Positions 10,950 through 22,491 of a stretch of DNA of 64,000 nt are shown here, one piece after another. Below the pieces are notes generated by a model. That model ran no database searches, was not told where the DNA came from, and saw nothing but the letters and a program-made list of their open reading frames with translations. Location of the stretch: contig CM055092.1 of NCBI GenBank assembly GCA_029204225.1, forward strand, positions 101,276,433 through 101,340,432. The letters run 5' to 3'. Both the position numbers and the translations under genes were made by a program. The stretch is from Diphasiastrum complanatum. Its lineage: Eukaryota > Streptophyta > Lycopodiopsida > Lycopodiales > Lycopodiaceae. Numbering within the stretch: position 1 is the stretch's first letter; every line of letters starts with the position of its first letter.

Positions 10950-11791
10950 AAAGAGGCACTAAGTCAACCCGATTCCAATCTCTTGAATAAAGCTATGGAT
11001 AAAGAGTATTCATCTCTTATTAAGAACCAGAATTGGACAATTGTCGAATTACCTACTAGCAGAAATGTAGTTGATTGTCAAATGGTTGTTCAAAATCAAG
11101 TACAAGATAGATGGAAGTATTGATCGAAGAAAGGCTCAACTTGTCACTAGAGGATTCTCTCAGGTACACAACATCGACTACACTGAGACCTTCAGTCCAG
11201 TAGCTATAAACATTTTTATATCAGACTTCTATTGTCATTTGCTACTACAACAGATTTGGAAATACATGAAACGGATGTACAGACAACATTCTTAATGGAT
11301 TTATCGAAGAGGACATTTACATGGTACAACCTGAAGGTTATAATATCGAAGGTAAACACAATCATGTGTGTAAACTCCATAAAGCACTTCATGGCTTGAA
11401 GCAATCTGCTCGAGCATGGTTTCAAAGGATCAATACTTTTCTTATCGAACACGGCTACACACCAAGCTCTTCATATTTGAATGTCTATTTCAAGTCAGTA
11501 CAACATTCTTTAATTATCATCACTTTGTATGTAAATGACACATTGCTTTTCAGCAACAATATCGATCTGATAAAAGAAGCTAAGACAATGCTATCTTCTG
11601 AATTCAACATGACCAATCTGGGTGAAGCTCATCATTGTCTAGGTATTCAAACCCAAAGAGATAGAGAACAAAAGTTGATTTATATTACTCAACAAAGATA
11701 CATTCACAATGTCTTAATCAGATATAACCTGATGAATTGCAAATTAGCTCTCTCACCAATTGATCCAAGACTCAAAATGTCAAACGACTAG
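10950..11791 (+). pseudogene. Copia F reverse transcriptase
   Basis: Several frames. It starts with the typical run AMDKEYSSLIKNQNWTIVELP, continues with [13 protein letters not shown] and [10 protein letters not shown], then PEGYNIEGKHNHVCKLHKAL and LKQSARAWF. The active-site box reads YVND instead of YVDD, so a metal-binding Asp is replaced. A second frame break lies near 11290. Confidence 0.85.
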
Positions 11792-11968
11792 TGTCCCCGA
11801 ACAATCGAAGAGAAGGAGCAGATGCATGAGTATCCATATCATTCGATAATAGGATTTCTTTTGTATGCAATGAATGTACCAAATCAGACATTGCTTTTGT
11901 AGTCAGTTCCCTAAGTTTATGACTAATCCTGGTGTTACACATTGGTTTTGAGATATCTTTGAGTTACT

Positions 11969-12184
11969 ATGGACTTTTGCATTTGTTATGGAGCAGTCAA
12001 CAATGACAAACTCAATATTCTCAATGGTTATTCAGATGCAAGTTGGGGAGGCAATGTAGACACTTGTAAATTCAATTTTGGATTTACATTCTTCCTCAAC
12101 AATGGTCCTCTTGGCATGGAACAGTCGCAAGAAAACTTTGATAGCTCTACCCTAAAAAATGAAGACCATGTAGTCCTTTGTTGA
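11969..12184 (+). pseudogene. Copia F RNase H remnant
   Basis: 71 codons with NGYSDASWGGNVDTCKFNFGF, the Copia RNase H start, then a stop. The C-terminal part with the family's last acidic and His motifs was not found. Confidence 0.7.
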
Positions 12185-12960
12185 GTGCCATATTTTGTGA
12201 ATCCTTTGGCGATAGTCAAAAAGTATTTGGCCACCTTGAATAAGAAACATCTTTTCTTGTATTATTCTTGTCAGTAGCCATCTACCGTTTATCAAATTTT
12301 GTTGCTTCAGGTTCAGCTTCCAGCTAATTGTTGTAGAACAGGGTTGTAGTGAAACTTCTTTGGAAAGACCTTTGATCGACAAGTTGATCCATAAATTTGA
12401 TAAGATTACTGAAGAAGAGATTGATGAAGTACACGAAAGCCTCAAGTTGCATTAGTTCTGCATGGGTTGACAGGATCCAAGCAACGGACATTTGATAGTC
12501 TTCTTCCTCGGTATCTTCCTTGATTGGATAGGCTATCCAATTCTAGATGCATCTTTTTTTGTCCCTGCATCTGGTTTTATTGCCTCATGCATTGCTCCAT
12601 GATGTAGGATAATGGTATCTCTTTGTAACTCCAAGGCGTTGATTAAAACAATGATTTCATCCAAGTATCTGACTGAGCACTGGAGTTTCGTCTTGTCGAA
12701 TCAATTTGAGCACGATTGGTAGCATTATCTCGCTGAAGATGGATGGTCATGGATCCATTGATTTCCTCTACGAGTGAAGCGATGGGTGTAGTTCTTTATA
12801 GATTGAAATATTAATGCTCCAAGTCGAATGATTCATTGTCCAAATTTGTCCTAAATATAGTTCTTGATAAACCAAAATAGTAATACTCCAAATCGAATGA
12901 TCGATTATCCAAATTTTGTGTAGGAATTTCTTCTTGTTGAGACTCGAATTTGATCTATAG
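12185..12960. other. unassigned stretch between Copia F and Copia E
   Basis: No protein motif recognised on either strand. At 12789-12945 a roughly 70-bp unit (around ...CTCCAAGTCGAATGAT and ...CTCCAAATCGAATGAT) occurs twice in tandem, diverged. It may hold decayed LTR of F or E, but I found no pair. Confidence 0.4.
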
Positions 12961-14063
12961 TTACGTCTTTTGTTGTCTCATCCTTAGATCTTGAATCAAT
13001 GCCTTTTGCATTACATCTGTCAAAGTTGGATTTACTTGAAGTACTTTATCCAAATGTTGACAAATGTGATCTTGAAGACCACATAGGTAGTGTTGAATTG
13101 ATAACTCTTCATCAAGACACCTCTGCTTAGATGCTACTAAATGGAATCTCGTATTATATGCCTTCACTGAACCAATTTGTTCTAAATATACCAAGAGTCC
13201 ATAAAATAATCTATAAATATTTCTACACAAAACTCCTTGAAATTGTTCCATGACTTGGGTTCGTGACTTTGGATGATGTAATACTTCTTGCCACCAACCA
13301 TAGGCTTTTCCTCAAAAATGAGATATTGTCATTGTAATTTTGCCCTTTTCAGATATTGAATATAGTTGAAGATTTTCATCCATGATAGATAACCAGTCAT
13401 AAATGTGTAAAGAATTCAATTCTCCATCAAAGGTTGGTATATTCTCAAAATGAACATCATCAAGATTCCGTTGAATATTGATTTGTTGATGTTGATTTGC
13501 CTCTGACGAATTGCTCACGCCATTGTAACAAGAACGCTATGCTCCCATAACTAGTATTGTCTCTTTTCTGTAACCCAGTAATTCCAACAATTGGTTTGAG
13601 AGCCAGGGCTGAAGTATCTTTTGTTTGCATGGATGTACCATTGAATGCCATTGTACAAAGAGAAGATTTGTACTCAACATTGTCTTTTTCAACCTCAAAT
13701 GGTTCGGAACAGGCTTTGTTATCATCATTGTAGTCTCCATCATCACCAATGTAGTGATTGGAATGCAATTCTATCTCTTGATGATATTTTCCTTTGTTGT
13801 ACATGTTGTGAACCGCTGGATCTTCTTCATTGTAGTCACAACTTTCAGGGATATCATTTGGTTGACCTGTAGGCTCATATTGGTCCTCATGTTGCCATTC
13901 AAAGTGATTATGACCCTCATCATCAACAACACTATAATCATTCTCATCTGGACCATCGTTATATTTGTTTGCATCACCAAGCTGATATTCCTGATCATGT
14001 AGCTGACAAACATGATCCCCATCAGAATATTGTTCATGCTCATTCGTATTATCACATTGTTGA
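12961..14063 (-). pseudogene. foreign segment with Gypsy-like Gag in place of Copia E reverse transcriptase
   Basis: From 14063 leftward the frame of Copia E stays open to 13460 but encodes no reverse transcriptase. It first gives an Asp/Asn/His/Tyr-rich low-complexity run, then near 13518 a Gag-like domain (IPTFDGELNSLHIYDWLSIMD), and after frame breaks AYGWWQ near 13300 and AYNTRFHLVASKQR...YLCGL at 12961-13251. These are hallmarks of Ty3/Gypsy Gag, not Copia. Whether this is a separate insertion or a chimeric element cannot be told from one copy. Confidence 0.6.
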
Positions 14064-14602
14064 CAATTGCCATAGACAAGACTCCAAGTCTTGTTCTTCA
14101 TTAGTGAATGATACTCAGCATCCATGGCAGCTTTCCATTTGTTTGCATCGGGCATTGACAATGCTTTTGTTGTGGAGGCAGGTTTGTCATGACTGATAAA
14201 AGCCTGAAGGATGAAACGATTAGGTAGGTGTTGTTGTCTTGCAGATTTTTGAACTGCAGGTACTTGAGTAGATGATTCTCCTCGGTGAATGGCTGGGATC
14301 GTATCAGCTTGTGGTTGAACAATCGTGGGTCTAGGCCCATCGATGGTAAGAGGAGCCGTTGGGACAAACTCCTTCGTTTGAACGTTCGTAGGTCGATGTC
14401 TATCGATGGAGAGTGGAGGTGCTGTGACAGACTCCTGCATTGGCTGCTTCTGCTTGAAATCATGAAATTTGTCTTCAAGAAAGACTGAGATTTGACTTGT
14501 AACAACATCATATTTACAATATGCTTTGTGTGAGGTTGAATAGCCGATGAAGATGTATTTGCAGCTTATTGGGTCCACCTTCTTCCTCAGATCAGACAGC
14601 AC
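14064..14602 (-). pseudogene. Copia E integrase C-terminus and start of reverse transcriptase
   Basis: Frame open from 14602. It has KVDPISCKYIFIGYSTSHKAYCKYD (the conserved post-integrase region), a Pro/Thr-rich linker with a twice-repeated RPT-VQ unit, and ALSMPDANKWKAAMDAEYHS followed by LMKNKTWSLV, the first residues of the Copia RT domain. After SLV the homology stops. Confidence 0.8.
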
Positions 14603-14640
14603 TTGTGCATAGCAGAGACATTCGAAAACACATAAGTATT

Positions 14641-15318
14641 TTAGACTTTGTTGTCGCCATAGTAGGCTTCAAACAGTGTCTTGGAATCAACTGCCTTAGT
14701 GCTAAAATAGTTTTGTAGATAGCAGGCTATGGAGATCGCTTCTGCCCAAAAGGTTTGGGGCAAATGAGCATTGACGGTCATGGATCGTGCAGCTTCTAAT
14801 AATGTATGGTTTTTTTGCTCAGCTACATCGTTCTGTTTTGGAGTGTAGCTAGTAGTAAATTGATGGTGCACGCCACATGACTATAGGTAGTCCTTCATTT
14901 CATTTGATAGATACTCTCCCCCTGAATCAGACCGTAGGGCCTTGATTCTCTGACCAGTTTGATTCTCAAGATATTGCTTGAGATCCTTGAAGCAATTAAA
15001 CGCTTCTGATTTGTTCTTTATGAATATGACTCTGGTAAATCAGGAGAAGTCATCAATGAATGTAATAAAATACAGAGCTTGATCCAGAGAAGGTGGGCTC
15101 ATAGGACCACAGAGTTCACTATGTATTAGTGAGAAAATGGACTTTGCCCTTTTGGCTTGTCCTCTTGAAAATCTCGTTCTAGGTTGTTTTACTAGTAAGC
15201 AATTTTCATAGACATGTAATATTAGAACGAGATTTTCAAGAGGACAAGCCAAAAGGGCAAAGTCCATTCTGTCACTAATGAATATCAATGTAAGTCTGAT
15301 TAGCTGTAGTAACAACAT
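14641..15318 (-). pseudogene. Copia E integrase core
   Basis: Two frames (15318-15040 and 14871-14641). Visible are KQPRTRFSRGQAKRAKSIF, IHSELCGPMSPPSLDQALYFITFIDDFS, then HHQFTTSYTPKQNDVAEQKNHTLLEAARSM. The zinc-finger side is disrupted by an inverted duplication (hairpin at 15136-15268). The frame is broken between 14871 and 15040. Confidence 0.82.
15136..15268. repeat. 46-bp perfect inverted repeat (hairpin) inside Copia E integrase
   Basis: Left arm 15136-15181 and right arm 15223-15268 are exact reverse complements, with a 41-base loop. With two or three mismatches the arms extend outward to about 15125 and 15279. One arm is the normal integrase coding sequence (KQPRTRFSRGQ); the other is an inverted copy of it. 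This looks like a fold-back template switch during copying. Confidence 0.93.
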
Positions 15319-15444
15319 TAATATTCATGTCCTTGACCATTTTGTTATGATGCATGTACAAGATTGAATGCATGTTTAAATGACCTAATCTTTGATGCCA
15401 GACATTAGCATTTGTACAACTCACTGAAAGTGCAAAATTATGAC

Positions 15445-15822
15445 TCAGAATATATAAATTTCCTTCTCTATGTGCAGAGAAGATTTCTTTTGAGTTCTTA
15501 TCAAAAATAGTACATCAATTGTCAATAAACAAAGCTCTATGGCTTGATCAATGATCTTGCTAATAGATAATAAGTTCTTTGTTAATTTGGATACGTAAAG
15601 TATGTCATTTAGCTGCCTAATGATGTTGTTAGAGAACTGGAGTCGAATAGAGCCTTGGCCTTCGACTTGGTGTGAACTTGAGTCACTGAAGAAGATATAC
15701 TTCGATTCCGTTGTTGTGAGTGTAGAGAACAGGTCTTTGCATGGCGTCATGTGCTGCGAAGCACCTGAATCAAGATACCAATGATGGGCATCTCTACTGG
15801 ATTGATCTTGTACCATCAGCAC
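15445..15822 (-). pseudogene. Copia E protease
   Basis: 125 codons. HHWYLDSGASQHMTPCKDLF holds an intact DSG triad, followed by VEGQGSIRLQF and the DILYVSKLTKNLLSISKI stretch that normally leads to the integrase zinc finger. The frame upstream, 15823-16250, is the decayed end of Gag. Confidence 0.85.
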
Positions 15823-16304
15823 CTTGTCATCTTCTTGCAGATTTCTGACTATGTCAGAGTTTCCTTCTTGGTGCTACTGCATCTTCTTCCTTGCTTCATT
15901 ATGCTTGAGGATGCGACAATCCTTTATGTCGTAATTGGTTCTTTGCAATACTTGCAAAAGAGCTTGGTCTTGGACGACTATTTTTTACTGTGTTGTTGTT
16001 GTTGTTGTTGCGATGCGACTGGCTGTTTTGCCTTTGTCTTCTTGTCCTTTACGCTTTTCTTCTTCTTGGACTACTGCTTCTTTGAGTATAGTGCCATTGA
16101 TTTGGTACTTGTTGACGTAGACAAGCTTTTCCTCCTGACTTCTTCCTACAACAGACTTGCTGTCAGCTTTTGGATAGACAGTGCAGGAGTATTGCTCAGA
16201 AGCGATACTAAGTTGTCGTAGGAGGATGGAAGATTGGCGAGAAGAGACATCGTAGAGTCTTCTTCTGAGATAGGGGAACGTATGGCAGCAAGTTGGTTTA
16301 GCAA

Positions 16305-16564
16305 CTATTTTCTTAGCAACTGTTTGAACTCGTTCAAATAATCGCTAACTGAGGTGCCTTCGCTCATTGTGAGTGTCATTACCTTCTTCCTCAAAAAGAG
16401 ACGAGTCGGTACATCTGAAGTCTCGTAGATGCTTGTTAGGATATCCCACACTTCTTTGGAGGTGGTGCTATTAGATACATGGGTGATCTGAGTGTCTTTT
16501 AGGTTTAGGGATATGATGGCTAATGCTTTGTCATCCTTCGCTTTCCATACTAGAAGTAGTTCGA
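16305..16564 (-). pseudogene. Copia E Gag, part distal to the Gypsy D insertion
   Basis: LLLVWKAKDDKALAIISLNL, then KEVWDILTSIYE and LRKKVMTLTMSEGTSVSDYL, a UBN2-type Copia Gag. Codons right of 16564 in the same open frame belong to the Gypsy D LTR. The start of this Gag lies at 29433-29578. Confidence 0.85.
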
Positions 16565-17106
16565 TGTTACAACTCCCTAGGATTATCGATTGCCTTGAAG
16601 GTTCCACACACCCCATACTAGTGACGACGCACCGTAACCGCCCAACCGTAGGGTCACAACCGACCCACCCCCATGCTCTGGAGCAATCGACATAATCATG
16701 TCCGGTCAAGCCTCCTACGATAATTGGCATCCCATACCACTAGCCATCGCACTCGACTCTCCCTAGCACACATCTCCTGGCCTGGAGATACATCCTGGCT
16801 CATGCACGTGCTCTCCATCCACCAACTCCCGGGTAGACTGAGTGAATGGAAAGAGGAAAACCCCACCACTATATAGGCATAGCATAGTAAGCCCCATCAA
16901 TCACGGGAGACTGAGTGAATGGAAAGAGGGAAACCCCACCACTATATAGGCATAGCACAGTAGGTCTCATCAAGCACGGTCCTGCTAGCGACATGTAACC
17001 AACTAGGATGGTGACGCGTGGCACCCAAACATGTCGAAATCTCCAGTCCTGCATCATGCCCCTTGCGAGGCCGTCACTGAAGGGCATACCATTATGGTAC
17101 ATAACA
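16565..17106 (-). repeat. 3' LTR of Gypsy D with internal tandem duplication
   Basis: 542 bp against 471 bp in the other LTR. The extra length is a tandem copy of a 73-bp unit (16836-16908 and 16909-16981). Each unit holds a CCTATATAGT TATA-like box on the minus strand (16868-16877 and 16941-16950). Being the 3' copy, it would not drive this element's own RNA. Confidence 0.93.
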
Positions 17107-17119
17107 TTTTCCCCTCCCA
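17107..17119 (-). other. polypurine tract of Gypsy D
   Basis: On the minus strand it reads TGGGAGGGGAAAA and abuts the 3' LTR. Confidence 0.8.
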
Positions 17120-17732
17120 TAAAAACTTCCTTCTATGGAAAGAAATCAGTGAATCTAAGTCTTAAATTATCCTCCTTCTCCCAAGTGTGCTCATCATCTA
17201 ACTTACCTTTCCAACTAATCAGATATTCAGAAATCAAATGATTTCTCAACTGATGTCATCGAGTATCCATGATCCTTTCCGGTTCATGGGGTACAAAAGT
17301 AGTCAAATCCTCCAATAGAACTAGATCATCTGTGGGAATCAGGTCATCTTTCCCACCAAGTCGTTCCTTTCAATGACTAGCATTGAATACAAGATGAACC
17401 TTAGTTCCAATAGGGAGTTCTAGTTTATAAGCAACCTTACCAATCTTGTTAAGAACTTTGAAAGGACCGCTAAAACGTGGAAATAACTTTGGACATTTTT
17501 CCGTTCAAAGTGTCTTAGAGTCCTTGGGGATTCTAAGATACACCCAATTACCGATCTCAGACTCTCGAGGAGGGCGACTTTGGTTGGCATAGAATTGGGC
17601 CCTCACGGAGATAGGGGAACGAGGCTGAAAGCCGTACAAGAGAATAAAAGGACTAAAATTGATGGTAGAATGCTTCATACTATTGTATGCAAACTCAATC
17701 ATTGGGAGATACTTTTTCCAATCTGATTGCAC
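17120..17732 (-). pseudogene. Gypsy D integrase end and chromodomain
   Basis: 17732-17505 gives WKKYLPMIEFAYNSMKHSTI and GFQPRSP, the integrase C-terminal region. Further left, in other frames, come a GPF-type module and near 17125-17260 a chromodomain-like stretch (SEYLISWKGKLDDEHTWEKE). Frameshifts separate these parts. Confidence 0.75.
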
Positions 17733-17936
17733 CTGAAAACATATGCGCGAAGCATATCATTTCTGGGTGATCTGTAGACGATAGACTTAAAGTAGTTTCT
17801 AGTCTTTCAAAGACTGTCTGTCAGAACTTGCCAGTGAACTTGGAATCGCGATCATAACAATATCGTTCAGCAAACCATACAACCTGAACAACTTTTCAAT
17901 GAAGAGTTGAGCAACTTCAGAAGCTTTGACAGTAGT

Positions 17937-18380
17937 TTATGCTGGAATAAACTGTGCTATTTTGATTAGCCTGTCAACTACTACCCAAATGGCATCATGA
18001 CCCTTCCCTGACTTGGGAAGTCCGACCACAAAATCCATGGAAATGCTTTCCCATTTCTTGTTGGGAATTTCTAGTGGATGCAACAAAGCAGCTGCTTTGA
18101 GTCTATTCGCTTTATTTACTTGGCATTGTTCACACTTTTGAACGTATGCCTCGACATGACCTTTCACTTTTGGCCAATAAAATTGTCTCTTAACAAGGTC
18201 AAGCGTCCTCTGTATACCAGGGTGTCTCGTGCTGCGGCTATCGTGGGTGCAGGATTTGGGCCCTAATGTCCGCGATATCTGGCACACAGACTTTTTCTCT
18301 ACGGAAAAGCTAACAATTTCGAATGAAATAAACATTAAGTATCTTCTCTTCACGAGATTTCTTGGAATCCTGCTTTCCAA
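17937..18380 (-). pseudogene. Gypsy D integrase zinc finger and core start
   Basis: 147 codons with STRHPGIQRTLDLVKRQFYW, then VQKCEQCQVNKANR (His-His-Cys-Cys finger), and [20 protein letters not shown], the start of the catalytic core. The rest of the core (17733-17936) is frame-broken. Confidence 0.85.
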
Positions 18381-18703
18381 GATTGTCTCTCATTAAGAGC
18401 TTCCTGCCAGGATATCTTGCCAAATATGACCGAAAAACTCATCGGTCCGACAAAGATCTCACAGAGAAAGATACAACTCAGATTGGAACTCAACAAAGCA
18501 TAACTAATTAACTTCACCAATCCGGCTCAAAGCATCAGCGACACAATTCGACGTACCTCGACGGTACTTAATGTCGAATTCGAACTCTTGAATGAGTTCC
18601 GACAATGGGCCTTATGACCCCTAAGGTCCAAGGCATCACAAATATACTTAAGAGACTCATGATTTGTCATAACCACGAATTTAGATCCGTACAAATAACG
18701 TCT

Positions 18704-19750
18704 CTAGATCTTTAACGCATGGATGACAGCAATAAGTTCCTTCTCATAAATAGAATATCTACTTTGAGCTAGGTCCAACTTCTTGCTCTTGAAAGCCATA
18801 GGTCTACCATCCTGGTAAAAGAATGCACCCACCGCATAGGCACTAGCATTCATTTTCACCTGGAAAGATCCGCTAGGGTCCACTATGTGTAAGATAGGGG
18901 CTATAGACACCAACATCTTCAAAGCTTCAAAGCTTTGATTAAGTTCATTAGTCCAAACAACATGAGGACTGATCTTCGAACGCCTTCCGGCCTTCTTCTT
19001 ATTACCTTTTTTAGTTTTCCGTTTAGCTTTCTTCACTCCCTTAAGAAGATTTGTTAGAGTCAATGCAACTAAGGCATAGTCTTTAATGAATTTATGGAAA
19101 AACCATATGAAGCCCAAAAAAGATTTTACATCCCTAATGGTTTTGAGGATAGGCCAATCACGAACTTTCTGGACCTTATCGTAGTCGATCTCAAGAACAC
19201 AATCAAACATGATATGTCCTAAATACTTGAGTCTTGTTTGAAAAAACTCACATTTAGACTCCTTAGCATAAAGCTTTGCCTGCCTTAGATTATCTAAGAC
19301 TGTACGCAAATGCGCTTCATGCTCCTCAAGAGTCTTACTATAAATCAGTATGTCATCTAAAAATACCACGAGAAACTTCCCCAGATATGGACGAAGAATA
19401 TCGTTCATCATCTGCTGGAAAATTGCTGGGGCATTAGTTAGACCAAAGGCTAAAACTAAAAATTTGTAATGGCCATACCTAGTACAAAAACCAGTTCTGG
19501 AAACATCTCCCTCATGTATCCTAATTTGATGGTACCCTGACCTAAGGTCCAATTTGGTAAAATACTTAGCACCATTCAATTGATCCATTAAGTCGTCCAT
19601 CCGAGGCAAGGGATAACAATTCTTAATTGTCATTTTATTAAGCTTTTTGTAATTGACACAAAGACAAATACCACCATCTTTCTTGCCGGTTAGCAAAACA
19701 GGAGCTCCCCAAGGGGATTTACTAGGCCAAATATGGACTTTACGTAACAA
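18704..19750 (-). pseudogene. Gypsy D reverse transcriptase and RNase H
   Basis: 348 codons. RT boxes [34 protein letters not shown] and [13 protein letters not shown] are kept, with the FLDD active site. A Lys/Arg-rich insert (KKAKRKTKKGNKKKAGRRS) lies between RT and RNase H. The RNase H core reads VKMNASAYAVGA where the usual form is TDAS, so the first catalytic Asp is changed to Asn. The domain is cut by a stop at 18704. Confidence 0.87.
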
Positions 19751-20057
19751 CTACTTAAGTTGACTAGCAACTTCATCTTCTTCCTTCAGACTCATCTTGT
19801 AAGGAAAAAGCGATATAGGGGAGCTGTTGGGAAGAAGATCTATGTGATGGTCTACTCCCCGTGAAGGGGGAAGACCCTCAGGCAACTGCTCAGGGAATAT
19901 TATACTTCTCCCTAAGTCTCTTAAAGATTTTGCCCTCAGGTGAAGATTCTAGATTATCATTAGTAAAAGACAATGCTTTAGGGAAAGACTATACATCAAC
20001 ATTGACATTATGAGTACTAAAAGCATCTATGTAAGATTCATCTGTCAGATAACATAA

Positions 20058-20468
20058 CTACGAAAAATACTCAAAATTCAAAATACAATGATTTGCTTCA
20101 TGAGCAGTTACAAACGGTAGATCAGGCTCATCGCCTTTAAGACAAACCCATGAGTCATTATGCAAGAAAGAAATACACTGAGATACATAGTCTTTTTTTA
20201 AGGACTCATTCCTAGCATAAAACCACTCTTTACCTAGGATTAAATCCACCTTATCTAGATTCATGACATGAAAGGATAAACTATCTACATAGTCTTGAAT
20301 CTTCAACGACACGTGGGGGACAAAGTGGTCCCAGACCTGCTGCTCCCCACCAGCTGCCATCCTAACCACATATTTGTGGTCACTTGGTGCGGTTGCCAGT
20401 TGCAGCTTCTGCACCAATTTAGCATTAAAAAAATTATGTGTAGAACCGTCATCAAAAAGAACACTCAC
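20058..20468 (-). pseudogene. Gypsy D protease region
   Basis: 136 codons with VLFDDGSTHNFFNAKLVQKL. Like A, B and C it has DDG where aspartic proteases normally have D-S/T-G. The second half, LILGKEWFY, matches the usual LG-DWL flap end. The linker to RT (19751-20057) is frame-broken. Confidence 0.8.
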
Positions 20469-20884
20469 AGGTTGGCTGCCAACCCACTCATGCGAATGAG
20501 GTTGTGAGGTCCAAATACTGCAGTATTAAAACAACAATTCATACAAACTGTTTCATCTTTAAAAGATACATCAATGCAAGAAATAGAAAAATTACCTGGT
20601 GCCTTAAAGGAGCGGCCACCCTTCTTCCGTCTCTTCGGGCAATCCTTGGAAAGGTGCCCCTTCTCCATGCAGAAGAACACAGCCCGTCGCTTTTGGCCTT
20701 GTCGAAGTCCGCTCTCTCCAACCGAGGGCACTTCTTTTTCTTCCTCGAAGGAGAAGCTTCGCCAACCATGCGCTCCTTTCCTTTTTTGAAGAAAGGGCCC
20801 ACAGAGGATTTGTCTTTGGCTTCGGGCTTTGGCTATTCTTTGCGGGTTACATTGTGCATATCGTCGAAAATCCGAACGAAACAC
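20465..20884 (-). pseudogene. Gypsy D Gag end with zinc knuckle
   Basis: 139 codons. A basic region is followed by CMEKGHLSKDCPKR, the second half of a zinc knuckle; the first Cys is missing in this frame. The frame then runs to FGPHNLIRMSG, as in A ([11 protein letters not shown]). Confidence 0.7.
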
Positions 20885-21021
20885 ATGGCATCCTCTAAGG
20901 ACTGTGGTTGATTACAGCGTACCTCCAACTGATATTCCTTGGACAAGCCCAAAATGAAATGCAGCTTAAGGAGTACCCCTTCTATGTGGTTAAAAAACCA
21001 CAAAGCAGACTTTTGGAAGTC

Positions 21022-21543
21022 TTATAAGTAGACGTCCAAGGGCTTCGTCCCCATTTGCAACATGGCAAATCGACGATAGTATTCGAAATCGTCCAGGATA
21101 TGCATAAAGACAGCCTTGAAGGCTACCTGGAAGTCATCCCAAGTAGTTGGGACCGTAGCTCGGTCTTTATGATCCTGCCACCAAGAATACGCCTTTCCAT
21201 GTAAAAACATGATGGTTGTCGAAATATGTGGGCTATCTGGTAGATCGTGCATGGAAAAATGCAATGTCCATCGATCTAACTAGGCTAACACCACATCTTG
21301 GTGTCTATCCTTCTTTTCTCCGATAAAAAGTTCCGGAGTAAACATCGGGTTTAGGAGAGCTTGTTGAGACTGGAACATAGCCCGAATCTCGGCCTCTGCC
21401 CGTTCATGTTTTGAGCGCATGTCCACAATTTGTTGTTGTAACAAATTTGTGGCACGCGTCATGTTCTCCATATCAGTCCCGATGGGACTTGGAGCTCTAA
21501 TCTCATCCATAGGGGTGTCCATGGATAAAGGAGTAACTGGCAA
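21022..21543 (-). pseudogene. Gypsy D Gag N-terminal half
   Basis: Two frames (21543-21280 and 21264-21022). The first starts at an ATG and holds a coiled-coil-like run rich in Glu, Arg and Gln. The second has ISTTIMFLHGKAYSWWQDHK, the Gypsy Gag core. 21544-22122 is leader, continued at 28534-28943 beyond B. Confidence 0.75.
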
Positions 21544-22122
21544 AAAAACTAGAGGGAAAACGGAGAGCTACGGTGTAAAAACCGCAAAAAGAAAAAAGCT
21601 AGTGCACAAGGCCTCAAGAAATAACCAACTTGAGAGCAATAAATCTCTACAACAACTTGGGAGAATGAGGGAAAGGAAGTGAACGTACCTCCTTTACCCC
21701 TCCCCAAAGCTCCTCTCCACCCTCATGCAAAAAGGACAGGTGGGACCCAAAAAAGGCCCCATTTGTCCCTTCTAGACCTTTCTAGCCATGTGGGGTCCCA
21801 AAGGCGCCACATGGCTCATGGACCCCAAGGATTTCTTCAATTCAATATTGGCCCTTTCTCTCTTCTTCAAAAAGAAGAGCGCTGGCAGGCACTACAGCGC
21901 CGCGCTAGCTCAGGTTCCGGGAGAGGTATATAGGTCGCTGTACAACAAGAGTAATTAGCTCCTCTGCAACCCCCCCTCCCCCGAGAAGCTTCACATTTTA
22001 AGGCGCCAGCCAGGCAGGAGGCTCACTAAAAAATTTTGTGATGAAAAAGAAACTTAGTCTGAGGGGGGCGAGTGCAAAGACTAAAAGTAATCAAAATTAC
22101 TTGAAGGTCTTTAATCAAAGGT
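21544..22122 (-). other. leader of Gypsy D, left part
   Basis: No gene seen. It is continuous with 28534-28943 once Gypsy B and one AAGGT copy are removed. It ends at 22118-22122 with AAGGT, the target duplication of B. Confidence 0.7.
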
Positions 22123-22480
22123 TGTAATAGGTCCTAACACCACAGTAGGGCAAACACTAACTGATCCACCCAACCTTGCCTACTCCCTGATATAGAGTAA
22201 GCCCCTCCTAGCCCAGTGTGAGGACTGGTAGCATGCTACTGCCAAGTGTCGGCCACGTGGCACTGACGTGGCCGACTGCACGTTGGGACCCAACTGGGGG
22301 GCCTATCCTGCTGACAGGGTCCCTAAGCTGTGTTAGGCCCGCCATGGCTATGGACCGTGCTGGGGCACACTACTCACACTGTCTTGCCTTGTTGGTCATG
22401 TACGCTGGACACGACCCTGACTATGGTATCTGACCTATCTGTGTTCTCTAGGGTTCGGCACTGGTTACGAGCTCGTAACA
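22123..22480 (-). repeat. 3' LTR of Gypsy B
   Basis: 358 bp, same family as the LTRs of A and C, with the terminal palindrome at 22464-22479. It differs from its partner in one C run, one 2-bp gap near 22270 and scattered single bases. Confidence 0.95.
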
Positions 22481-22491
22481 CTCCCTCCCCC

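Larger units (their letters stand above)
9036..12184 (+). mobile_element. Copia F, decayed 5'-truncated Ty1/Copia element
   Basis: Plus-strand Copia domains occur in the family order protease, integrase, reverse transcriptase, RNase H, spread over several frames with stops. It begins inside gag (LLQEDNRRSQDS), cut off by the LTR of element I at 9035, so the rest of gag and the 5' LTR lie outside the window. No 3' LTR was recognised right of 12184. Confidence 0.85.

Noticed and set aside
13625-14488. Plus-strand frames rich in Ile, Val, His and Cys
   Set aside because: Antisense shadows of the low-complexity Asp/Asn/His-rich segment on the minus strand.
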